Shown: positions 33,541-40,886 of the stretch, piece after piece | Layout: every line of letters begins with the position of its first letter | Position numbering within the stretch: position 1 is the first letter of the stretch | DNA from: CANLBN01 sp050633825 | GTDB lineage: Bacteria > Pseudomonadota > Gammaproteobacteria > Pseudomonadales > Cellvibrionaceae | Direction of reading: 5' to 3' | Assembly (NCBI GenBank): GCA_050633825.1 | Contig: JBOEHG010000019.1 | Span: 16,451 to 80,450, forward strand | DNA length: 64,000 nt | Notes under the pieces: generated by a model | The model's database searches: none | What the model was told of the DNA's origin: nothing | What the model saw: the letters and a program-made list of their open reading frames with translations, nothing else | Program-made: the position numbers and the translations under genes

Positions 33541-35580
33541 ATGAGCCTGTGGCTGCCTGATGATCAAACACTGATTAATAATCCTCATTTGCTGAAGGAT
33601 AGCCTTTCGCGTTATCGCCGTTTACTTCAAGGTAATGGTTATGCTTTTTGGGAGTGGGGTTTGCATAATGGGACTTACCGTTGTGCTGGTAGTTTTTGGG
33701 AGAAGCTGGGTTATCGAAGCCTCGATGAATCGGTAACATCGATTGATAATGTTCAAGAGTATGTTCACCCCGATGATTTTGGTTTTGTTTACAATGTCGT
33801 GTTGGATCATCTTCGCCACGACACCCCGATTGATATGGTTTACCGTATTCGTGCGGCTGATGGGACTTATTATTGGACACAAGCTTCAGCCAGCTCTACT
33901 CGTGACAGCAGTGGCCGCGTTACTTATTTGACCGGTGTTAATTTTGACTTATCCCACCTTAAAGAAACAGAAAAGGCCCTAAGGTTATCGCAAGCAAGGC
34001 ATGAGCGTGTATTGTCTTCATCCAATGATGGTATCTGGGAGTGGTCCGCAACTGATGCCAATACTAATCCTAAGCAGGCCGGTCGTGTCGGTCGTTTACA
34101 TACTTCTCATAGTTTCTGGGCGCATTTAGGTTATAACGAAGAGGAGGTTGATGCGCTGCCTGAAAATGAGCGGCTTGCGATTTGGTCTTCGCATATCCAC
34201 CCTCATGATAAGCTAAGTATTACTCGTGCTTTAAAAGAGTACTATCACACCCGCATACCGATCGATATGGAATACAGGATCTTTGGTGAAGGTGGGCAAA
34301 TGTTTTGGTTTCGTACTCGTGGTAGCGGTATTTTTAATACCCACGGCCGTGTCATTCTTATGTCCGGTATTAACATTGATATTACTCAAGTAAAAGAGTC
34401 TGAAGAGCGTGTTCGCAAAGCGAAAGAAGATGCCGAAAGAGCGAATCGATCAAAATCCAATTTTCTATCCAGTGTCAGTCACGAATTACGTACGCCTTTG
34501 AATGCGATCTTGGGTTTTTCACGCGTACTGTCGAGGGATCAATCCATTGGTCATGAGCAGCAAGAAAATGCGCATTATATTCATGAGGCAGGTGATCATT
34601 TACTACAGCTTATTAATGATATTTTAGATTTGGCCCAAATAGAGTCCGGTAAATTATCGTTGTCAATGGAGCACTTCCGACCGGCTGAATTAATCAGTGA
34701 GTGTTTTAGTTATTGTAAAGATAGTGCTGCGGCTAAAAATGTGAAGCTTTCATTTTTTTGTGATGGTTTAGATAATTGTACAATTAATGCAGATCGTATT
34801 CGTGTAAAACAGTGTGTACTCAATCTAGTTAGTAACGCCATAAAATATAACTTAGATAACGGTAAGGTTGATGTTATTTTTTCTGAAAATAATGGTGTGT
34901 TGGAAATTGCTGTTCACGATACAGGCCCCGGTATTCCGGAAGAGAAAAAACCTTATCTTTTTGAAATGTTTAATCGTCTTGGTGCTGAGAGGTCTTTAAT
35001 AGAAGGGAGTGGTGTAGGTTTAGTCATCTCTCGACAGCTAGCTGTCTCGATGGGAGGAGGATTAATGTACGATGATCAGGTGTCATCAGGCGCTTGTTTT
35101 AAGTTGTCTTTCCCGATGGTAGCTTCATTGCCAGCACAAAATATTAAATTACCTCGGTATCAAGATAGTTCAGTGAAGGAAATTAATTTACATTTTTCTG
35201 AAGTGAAAAAGTTATTTTATATAGAAGATAATGAATCCAATATTCGGATTTTAGAGTCATGGCTGAAACCCTATTCACAGTTAATACTGTCTTCGCAGAC
35301 AGAGCCGCTGCTTGGTTTATATGAGATTAGAAAGTCTTTGCCTGATATTGTATTGCTTGATATTAATTTACCCGGCATTAACGGCTATGAGATCCTTCAT
35401 GTTTTAAAGGAAGACCCCTTGACTAGTCACTTGCCGGTAATTGCTTTGTCTGCCAGCGCCATGGCAGCAGATGTTGAGAAAGGATTAGCAGAAGGCTTTG
35501 ATGAATACCTCACAAAGCCATTAGATGTTGATAAGTTGTCGGCTGTTTTTAACCATTTTTTTTCAAAAGAAGCCGCATGA
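33541..35580 (+). CDS. Cytoplasmic hybrid histidine kinase (PAS-PAS-HisKA-HATPase-REC)
   Basis: A 679-residue protein with no membrane segment. Two PAS domains of the PAS_3 type (about 25-145 and 155-290) each show the HPxD and YRI...G..W signatures. A short coiled coil precedes the HisKA domain, with H314 in SSVSHELRTPLNAILGF. The ATPase domain has NLVSNAIKYN, DTGPGIPE and GSGVGLVISRQL. The C-terminal receiver (about 555-675) has acceptor D607 in VLLDINLPGING and the TKPLD Lys. There is no Hpt domain, so output needs a separate phosphotransfer protein or the receiver is self-regulatory. It interrupts the usual secF-suhB adjacency. Confidence 0.95.
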   Translation: MSLWLPDDQTLINNPHLLKDSLSRYRRLLQGNGYAFWEWGLHNGTYRCAGSFWEKLGYRSLDESVTSIDNVQEYVHPDDFGFVYNVVLDHLRHDTPIDMVYRIRAADGTYYWTQASASSTRDSSGRVTYLTGVNFDLSHLKETEKALRLSQARHERVLSSSNDGIWEWSATDANTNPKQAGRVGRLHTSHSFWAHLGYNEEEVDALPENERLAIWSSHIHPHDKLSITRALKEYYHTRIPIDMEYRIFGEGGQMFWFRTRGSGIFNTHGRVILMSGINIDITQVKESEERVRKAKEDAERANRSKSNFLSSVSHELRTPLNAILGFSRVLSRDQSIGHEQQENAHYIHEAGDHLLQLINDILDLAQIESGKLSLSMEHFRPAELISECFSYCKDSAAAKNVKLSFFCDGLDNCTINADRIRVKQCVLNLVSNAIKYNLDNGKVDVIFSENNGVLEIAVHDTGPGIPEEKKPYLFEMFNRLGAERSLIEGSGVGLVISRQLAVSMGGGLMYDDQVSSGACFKLSFPMVASLPAQNIKLPRYQDSSVKEINLHFSEVKKLFYIEDNESNIRILESWLKPYSQLILSSQTEPLLGLYEIRKSLPDIVLLDINLPGINGYEILHVLKEDPLTSHLPVIALSASAMAADVEKGLAEGFDEYLTKPLDVDKLSAVFNHFFSKEAA

Positions 35581-35608
35581 TTTATTGTTTGTAGTTAGTC
35601 CTCTATTT

Positions 35609-36412
35609 TTATACGCCTTTCAAATGTTTTCCAGCGATAGAGACAAGGGCTTTAAATACTTTATTGGGTGCGCAGACAACGTTGCCTGAATCCATCATAT
35701 CATTACCGCCTTTAAAATCGCTGACAAGGCCACCCGCTTCTTTGACTAATAATATGCCAGCCGCCATATCCCAAGGCTGTAACTTCATTTCCCAAAAGCC
35801 ATCGTAACGACCAGCAGCAACATAGGCAAGATCTAAAGAGGCTGCACCCATTCGCCTGATGCCAGCACTCTGCTGTTGTAAAATCTCTTCCATGCTTTGA
35901 AGATAAGGCTGTATATGAGTCATGGTTTTATCATTAAATGGAATGCCTGTTGCGATTAATGCGCCGGCTAAGCTTTTTCTATCAGAGACGCGAATGCGAC
36001 GATCGTTTAAAGCCGCGCCCTTGCCTCGGCTCGCGGTAAATTCTTCGCGCTTGATAGGATCTAAGACGACACCATGCTCTAATTTGCCTTTGTAAGTACA
36101 AGCAATGGAGATGGCAAAATGAGGAATGCTGTTAATAAAGTTAGTTGTGCCATCAATTGGGTCAATAATCCATTGATAATCAGGGTCTTTACCTTCAGTA
36201 ATACCACTTTCTTCACCGTGAAAGCCGTGATCTGGATAGGCCTTACGTAAGTGGTAAATAATTTCTTTTTCGACGGCTCGGTCTACTTCAGTGACATAAT
36301 CGTTTTTCGCTTTTTCTTCGATTTTAATAAGGTCACGATGCTGTATCGCTTTTTCTAAAATTTCAGCACCTTTGCGGGCAGCGCGTAAAGCCATTGTTAA
36401 CATTGGTTCCAT
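35609..36412 (-). CDS. suhB: Inositol-1-monophosphatase SuhB
   Basis: A 267-residue Mg2+-dependent phosphatase of the inositol monophosphatase family. Metal-binding motifs are GEESG, WIIDPIDGTTNFINS and QPWDMAAGILLVKEAGG. In gammaproteobacteria SuhB also joins the rRNA antitermination complex. The N-terminus MEPMLTMALRAARKGAE aligns with E. coli SuhB, supporting the start. It is divergent from trmJ, as in most relatives. Confidence 0.96.
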   Translation of the reverse strand: MEPMLTMALRAARKGAEILEKAIQHRDLIKIEEKAKNDYVTEVDRAVEKEIIYHLRKAYPDHGFHGEESGITEGKDPDYQWIIDPIDGTTNFINSIPHFAISIACTYKGKLEHGVVLDPIKREEFTASRGKGAALNDRRIRVSDRKSLAGALIATGIPFNDKTMTHIQPYLQSMEEILQQQSAGIRRMGAASLDLAYVAAGRYDGFWEMKLQPWDMAAGILLVKEAGGLVSDFKGGNDMMDSGNVVCAPNKVFKALVSIAGKHLKGV

Positions 36413-36587
36413 AGAGAAAATTTACCCGTCAATTGAGAAGAAACAGAAATGGTGCCAGACCATTCGAAGTGGGCGGCAGTATACCGGATAGTCTATAAGT
36501 TGCACAGGTTCTGGAGGATAATGTTGTTAGGGTATAGCGCTAACTTGGGGTAGAATGCGCCGCTTTATTTGATAATTAGCATTGAAT

Positions 36588-37424
36588 ATGACATCTGATC
36601 AGGCCATTCTTTCTCCAGACTCTCAAGCATTGTTGAGTAATATTCGTATTGTGCTCGTTAATACCACGCATCCGGGTAATATCGGCGGTGTTGCTAGAGC
36701 AATGAAAAATATGGGTTTAACCCAGCTCTACCTTGTTGACCCAAAAGAATATCCGTCCGAGCAAGCTGAGTGGCGGGCATCCAATGCGGTTGACTTACTT
36801 GGCACGGCGCAGGTGGTTAATACATTAGATGAGGCGATTGCTGATTGTGGTCTCGTTATTGGTACCAGCGCACGGGAAAGGCGGATTCCATGGCCATTGT
36901 TCACGCCAAGGGAGTGTGCTGAGCGCAGTATTGGCGAGGCTGCCCAACACCCTGTTGCCATCGTGTTTGGTAGGGAAGATAGGGGCCTGACCAATGAAGA
37001 GTTGCACAAGTGCCATTACCACGTCCATATTCCTTCTAACCCCGAATACAGTTCTTTGAATTTGGCTACAGCCGTACAAGTGCTTACTTATGAGCTTAGA
37101 GTGGGTTGTCTGACTGCCCAGCAGCAAGGTAAGCCGTTGCATTTCGATGATTGGGATATGCCACCGGCTAATGTTGAAGCATTAGAGAATTATTACTCTC
37201 ACTTAGAGCAAACGCTGCAAAAATTGGATTTCATTCAGGCTGATAACCCGCGACAAACCATGACACGCCTGCGCCGTTTGTATAGCCGAGTACGTTTGGA
37301 TGAAATGGAATTGGCGATTATGCGGGGTATGCTGACTTCTATCCAAAATTATATTTATCATACAGATAAGAAAATTGAGGCCCTAAAGAGCCCCCAAAAT
37401 ATTGATGATGCAGGTGGGGAATAG
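36588..37424 (+). CDS. trmJ: tRNA (cytidine/uridine-2'-O-)-methyltransferase TrmJ
   Basis: A SPOUT-fold enzyme that methylates the ribose at position 32 of several tRNAs. Motifs are NTTHPGNIGGVARAMKNMG near the N-terminus, VFGREDRGLTNEEL and NPEYSSLNLATAVQVLTYEL, which form the trefoil knot and SAM site. A helical C-terminal dimer region follows. I start it at the ATG 36588 (278 residues); a TTG two codons earlier is in frame. cysE, often found between trmJ and iscR in pseudomonads, is absent. Confidence 0.95.
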   Translation: MTSDQAILSPDSQALLSNIRIVLVNTTHPGNIGGVARAMKNMGLTQLYLVDPKEYPSEQAEWRASNAVDLLGTAQVVNTLDEAIADCGLVIGTSARERRIPWPLFTPRECAERSIGEAAQHPVAIVFGREDRGLTNEELHKCHYHVHIPSNPEYSSLNLATAVQVLTYELRVGCLTAQQQGKPLHFDDWDMPPANVEALENYYSHLEQTLQKLDFIQADNPRQTMTRLRRLYSRVRLDEMELAIMRGMLTSIQNYIYHTDKKIEALKSPQNIDDAGGE

Positions 37425-37455
37425 TCTATAAAGACCTACTAAAATACTTTGTTAT

Positions 37456-37480
37456 ATACTTGACTAAAAAGGTTGGGTAT
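37456..37480 (+). promoter_or_regulatory. Type 1 IscR-binding site overlapping the iscR promoter
   Basis: The 25 bases ATACTTGACT-AAAAA-GGTTGGGTAT fit the type 1 IscR motif bound by the [2Fe-2S] form. The TTGACT (37460-37465) doubles as a -35 box, with CACAAT near 37483 as a poor -10. The site lies 44 bases before the iscR ATG, as expected for autorepression. Confidence 0.8.
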
Positions 37481-37523
37481 TGCACAATGATAGCTGTTTA
37501 TGGTGATGATAAAGGTCTGAGCT

Positions 37524-38015
37524 ATGCGCTTAACCACAAAAGGCCGCTATGCGGTGACAGCGATGCTTGATTTGGCAATTCACGCTGATAAAGGCCCTGT
37601 AAGCCTTGCTGATATATCTAAGCGTCAAGAAATTTCACTTTCCTATCTGGAACAATTGTTTTCCAAGTTACGTAAGTCAGAACTGGTCAGCAGTGTGCGC
37701 GGCCCTGGCGGCGGCTACCAATTAAGTCGGCCTCTCGATGCTATTTTTGTGGCTCAGATTGTTGATGCGGTCAATGAATCTATTGATGCAACCAATTGTA
37801 ACGGTAAAGGTAATTGTCATCAGGGTGAGATTTGTTTGACTCACCACCTTTGGGAAGATCTGAGTGAGCAAATTCATAATTTTTTGAGTAGTATTAGTCT
37901 AGCAAAACTTGTAGCACGCCAAGATGTACAAAGTGTTTCTCGGCGACAGAATATCCAGCATGATGAGAATGAAGCGCGCCCGCTTGATGTTATCTCATCA
38001 TCACATTTGGCTTAA
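37524..38015 (+). CDS. iscR: Fe-S cluster-sensing transcription regulator IscR
   Basis: A 163-residue Rrf2-family regulator. The winged helix (about 1-75) contains SLSYLEQLFSKLRK. The [2Fe-2S] ligands C92, C98, C104 and H107 fall at exactly the E. coli positions (NCNGKGNCHQGEICLTHH). The holo form represses the isc operon through type 1 sites, and the one just upstream supports autorepression. The C-terminus is divergent and charged. AAAGG precedes the ATG. It is the first gene of iscRSUA. Confidence 0.97.
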   Translation: MRLTTKGRYAVTAMLDLAIHADKGPVSLADISKRQEISLSYLEQLFSKLRKSELVSSVRGPGGGYQLSRPLDAIFVAQIVDAVNESIDATNCNGKGNCHQGEICLTHHLWEDLSEQIHNFLSSISLAKLVARQDVQSVSRRQNIQHDENEARPLDVISSSHLA

Positions 38016-38059
38016 GCCTCATTATTTAATCTTAAGGTATTAGAAAGGTATTAAACAAG

Positions 38060-39280
38060 ATGTCAGTTAAATTACCAATTTATTTTGATTACTCTGCAAC
38101 AACGCCCGTTGACCCCAGAGTTGCTGAAGCGATGACCAATTGCCTGACAATGGAAGGTAATTTTGGTAACCCGGCATCACGTTCTCATGCCTTTGGTTGG
38201 CAAGCTGAAGAAGCAGTAGAGACTGCAAGGCAAAATGTTGCGGATGTATTAAATGCTGATCCCCGTGAAATTGTTTGGACGAGTGGTGCAACTGAATCGG
38301 ATAATTTAGCGATCAAAGGCTTGGCGCATTTCAATCAGAAGCGCGGTAAGCACATTATTACTTCTAAAGTTGAGCATAAAGCAGTATTGGATACTTGTCG
38401 TCAATTGGAACGAGAAGGATTTGAAGTGACTTATCTCGATCCTGATTCTCAGGGTTTGATTTCTCCTCAACAAGTTGCCGATGCCATACGTGAAGATACA
38501 ACCGTTGTGTCGTTGATGCATGTGAATAACGAAATCGGTGTTGTTAATGACATTGCCTCGATCGGCGCGATTTGTCGTGAACGTAAAGTATTTTTCCATG
38601 TTGATGCGGCGCAAAGTCCTGGCAAGCTCCCGATTGATGTTGAAGAAATGAATATCGATGCGATGTCATTGTGTGCGCATAAAGTATATGGCCCTAAAGG
38701 CATTGGCGCGCTCTATGTTCGTCGTAAGCCGCGTGTTCGTCTAGAAGCTCAAATTCATGGTGGCGGCCATGAGCGTGGCATGCGTTCAGGTACATTGCCT
38801 ACCCATCAAATTGTCGGTATGGGCGAAGCCTTCCGTTTAGCAAAGCTGGAAATAGATAAAGATTACCAGCATGCACAACAATTACGTGATCGCTTTCTTG
38901 ATGGTATTAAAGATATGGAAGAAGTTCATATCAATGGCTCTTTAGAGCAACGTGTTCCACATAATATTAATGTTAGCTTTGCGTTTGTTGAAGGTGAATC
39001 ACTGATTATGTCGCTTAAAGATTTGGCGGTATCGTCAGGCTCAGCATGTACTTCTGCTAGTTTGGAACCTTCGTATGTTCTACGTGCACTAGGCTTGAGT
39101 GATGAACTCGCACACAGTTCTTTACGTTTTAGCTTTGGGCGCTTTACTTCTGAAGAAGAAGTAGATTATGCCGTTAATCAAATTCATCAAGCGGTTGATA
39201 AATTAAGGGAATTATCACCACTTTGGGATATGTACAAAGATGGTATTGACTTAAATTCAATTGAATGGGCTGCACACTAA
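38060..39280 (+). CDS. iscS: Cysteine desulfurase IscS
   Basis: A 406-residue pyridoxal-phosphate enzyme that takes sulfur from cysteine and passes it as persulfide to IscU, tRNA thiolation enzymes and others. The PLP lysine is K208 in LCAHKVYGPKG. The persulfide cysteine is C330 in SGSACTSASLEP, close to E. coli C328. The N-terminal IYFDYSATTPVDPRV and TSGATESDNLAIKG are typical. Unusually, 194 bases with five stem-loops separate it from iscU. Confidence 0.98.
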   Translation: MSVKLPIYFDYSATTPVDPRVAEAMTNCLTMEGNFGNPASRSHAFGWQAEEAVETARQNVADVLNADPREIVWTSGATESDNLAIKGLAHFNQKRGKHIITSKVEHKAVLDTCRQLEREGFEVTYLDPDSQGLISPQQVADAIREDTTVVSLMHVNNEIGVVNDIASIGAICRERKVFFHVDAAQSPGKLPIDVEEMNIDAMSLCAHKVYGPKGIGALYVRRKPRVRLEAQIHGGGHERGMRSGTLPTHQIVGMGEAFRLAKLEIDKDYQHAQQLRDRFLDGIKDMEEVHINGSLEQRVPHNINVSFAFVEGESLIMSLKDLAVSSGSACTSASLEPSYVLRALGLSDELAHSSLRFSFGRFTSEEEVDYAVNQIHQAVDKLRELSPLWDMYKDGIDLNSIEWAAH

Positions 39281-39294
39281 GCAGTTATAAATTC

Positions 39295-39437
39295 TTAGTG
39301 CTCGTCCAAAGCGGGCACTAAAATGCAATACATGGATGTGTTGCCAATTTTAATGGCGTTAAGCCATTGAAATTGCGAGTAAAATAAAATCGTATTTTAT
39401 TTTACGACCCTAAGAAACAAGTGGAAAACTTGTTTCT
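39295..39437 (+). promoter_or_regulatory. Structured iscS-iscU spacer: five consecutive stem-loops
   Basis: Stems are 39295-39304/39312-39321 (10 bp, one U-G), 39325-39331/39338-39344 (7 bp, one U-G), 39345-39357/39363-39375 (13 bp, one U-G), 39379-39390/39394-39405 (12 bp, perfect, CGT loop) and 39413-39422/39428-39437 (10 bp, perfect, GGAAA loop). All three non-Watson-Crick pairs are U-G on the plus strand and would be A-C mismatches in antisense RNA, pointing to selection on the isc mRNA. No hairpin has a terminator-type U-tract. The region ends 37 bases before the iscU ATG. The function (mRNA processing, stability, sRNA or protein binding) is inference. Confidence 0.85.
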
Positions 39438-39474
39438 GGACAGACATTAATCAGAGAATGAGCGGAGATAAGCA

Positions 39475-39858
39475 ATGGCTTATAGTGAAAAAGTAATCGA
39501 TCATTATGAAAATCCTCGCAATGTGGGTAAGTTAGACGACGATTCAAAAAATGTCGGCACTGGTATGGTGGGTGCACCTGCATGTGGTGATGTTATGCGC
39601 TTACAGATACAAGTCAGTGATGAAGGTGTTATCGAAGATGCTAAGTTTAAGACTTATGGTTGTGGTTCAGCCATTGCGTCAAGTTCGTTACTGACTGAGT
39701 GGGTAAAAGGCAAAACACTTGACGAAGCCAGTGAAATTAAAAATACACATATTGCTGAAGAGCTAGCTCTACCGCCTGTAAAAATTCACTGCTCAGTTTT
39801 AGCTGAAGACGCAATTAAAGCGGCTATCAGTGATTTACGCGATAAGCGTGATAGTTAA
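39475..39858 (+). CDS. iscU: Fe-S cluster assembly scaffold IscU
   Basis: A 127-residue scaffold on which [2Fe-2S] and [4Fe-4S] clusters are built before HscA/HscB-assisted transfer. Cluster ligands C37, C63 and C106 match E. coli numbering (GAPACGDVM, TYGCGSAIA, KIHCSVLAED). The HscA recognition motif LPPVK sits just before C106. GCGGAG provides the ribosome site, so translation starts independently of iscS despite the long structured spacer. Confidence 0.98.
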   Translation: MAYSEKVIDHYENPRNVGKLDDDSKNVGTGMVGAPACGDVMRLQIQVSDEGVIEDAKFKTYGCGSAIASSSLLTEWVKGKTLDEASEIKNTHIAEELALPPVKIHCSVLAEDAIKAAISDLRDKRDS

Positions 39859-39886
39859 AGTTAGGGTTAAAACTAAGGTTGTATAA

Positions 39887-40210
39887 ATGGCATTGTCAAT
39901 TACAGATTCAGCAAAAGCATTTATCGGTAAACAGCTGCAAGGCAGGGGTCAAGGTATTGGAATCCGTGTCGGTATTAAAACAGCAGGTTGTTCTGGCCTG
40001 TCTTATGTGTTGGAGTTTGTCGATAGTCTGAATGAAGAAGATGAAGTGTTTGATCAAGGAGCGTTTAAGCTGATTGTCGATCCTAAAAGCTTACTTTATA
40101 TTGATGGTACTCAATTAGACTTTGTAAAAGAAGGTTTGAATGAAGGGCTTCAGTTTAATAACCCTAATGTTAAAAATGAGTGTGGTTGTGGTGAAAGTTT
40201 TCACGTATAG
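39887..40210 (+). CDS. iscA: A-type Fe-S carrier protein IscA
   Basis: A 107-residue A-type carrier that passes Fe-S clusters or iron to target proteins. The three ligands C35, C99 and C101 (TAGCSGLSY, NECGCGESF) are at the expected places. It follows iscU by 28 bases. An intrinsic terminator follows, so this is probably the end of the main iscRSUA transcript, with partial read-through into hscBA-fdx. Confidence 0.97.
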   Translation: MALSITDSAKAFIGKQLQGRGQGIGIRVGIKTAGCSGLSYVLEFVDSLNEEDEVFDQGAFKLIVDPKSLLYIDGTQLDFVKEGLNEGLQFNNPNVKNECGCGESFHV

Positions 40211-40238
40211 CGTACTTATTTTTAATTGATCAAATGAT

Positions 40239-40265
40239 CCGGTGCTTTTGCGCCGGTTTTTGTTT
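40239..40265 (+). terminator. Intrinsic terminator after iscA
   Basis: CCGGTGC (40239-40245) pairs with GCGCCGG (40250-40256) with one U-G wobble and a TTTT loop, followed by TTTTTGTTTTT. It divides the isc cluster into iscRSUA and hscBA-fdx-iscX. Confidence 0.88.
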
Positions 40266-40306
40266 TTGGACTAGTAAACTAACAAGCAGATCGCTTAACA
40301 AATAGT

Positions 40307-40846
40307 ATGGATCTTACACAAAATTATTTTGCTTTATTTGGTATTGAACCCTCTTTTCAAATAGATAAAGCTATTTTGGCAGATAAATATCGTCAATTAC
40401 AAAAAGACTTACATCCAGACAAGTTTGCCAATAAAGGTGCAACTGAACAGCGCTTGTCTGTTCAGTTTACTTCTTATGTAAATACGGCTTATCAGACGCT
40501 AAAATCGCCACTGCTTTGTGCTGAATATTTATTAGAGTTAGAAAAACACCCCGTTAATAGTGAAACGCTAACGGTAAGTGATGGTGGCTTTTTGTTTAAG
40601 CAAATGGAATGGCGAGAACGTTTATCTGATTTGTCAGATGATATCCGCTCATCGATCTCGGTAGAAGAAAAACTCTCTAAATTGACTGATGAAGTATCTG
40701 TAGAAAGAGCTGATTTTCTTAAGCAATTTGAACGTGCTTATAGTGATAAACAATATGAAATAGCGAAAGAATCTGTAGCTAAATTACATTTTGTTGAAAA
40801 AATGATGCTCGATATTGAGCGCTTGGAAGACAGCCTTTTCGAGTAA
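40307..40846 (+). CDS. hscB: Co-chaperone HscB (J-type)
   Basis: A 179-residue J-protein that brings IscU to HscA and stimulates its ATPase. The J domain (about 1-75) has the H36-P37-D38 motif in LHPDKF. The C-terminal three-helix domain (about 95-175) binds IscU. Its ATG has no good ribosome site. It lies just after the post-iscA terminator. Confidence 0.96.
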   Translation: MDLTQNYFALFGIEPSFQIDKAILADKYRQLQKDLHPDKFANKGATEQRLSVQFTSYVNTAYQTLKSPLLCAEYLLELEKHPVNSETLTVSDGGFLFKQMEWRERLSDLSDDIRSSISVEEKLSKLTDEVSVERADFLKQFERAYSDKQYEIAKESVAKLHFVEKMMLDIERLEDSLFE

Positions 40847-40886
40847 GGTTATTTCGGTTAAATAAAAGCTAAGGTTAAAGAAGGTT

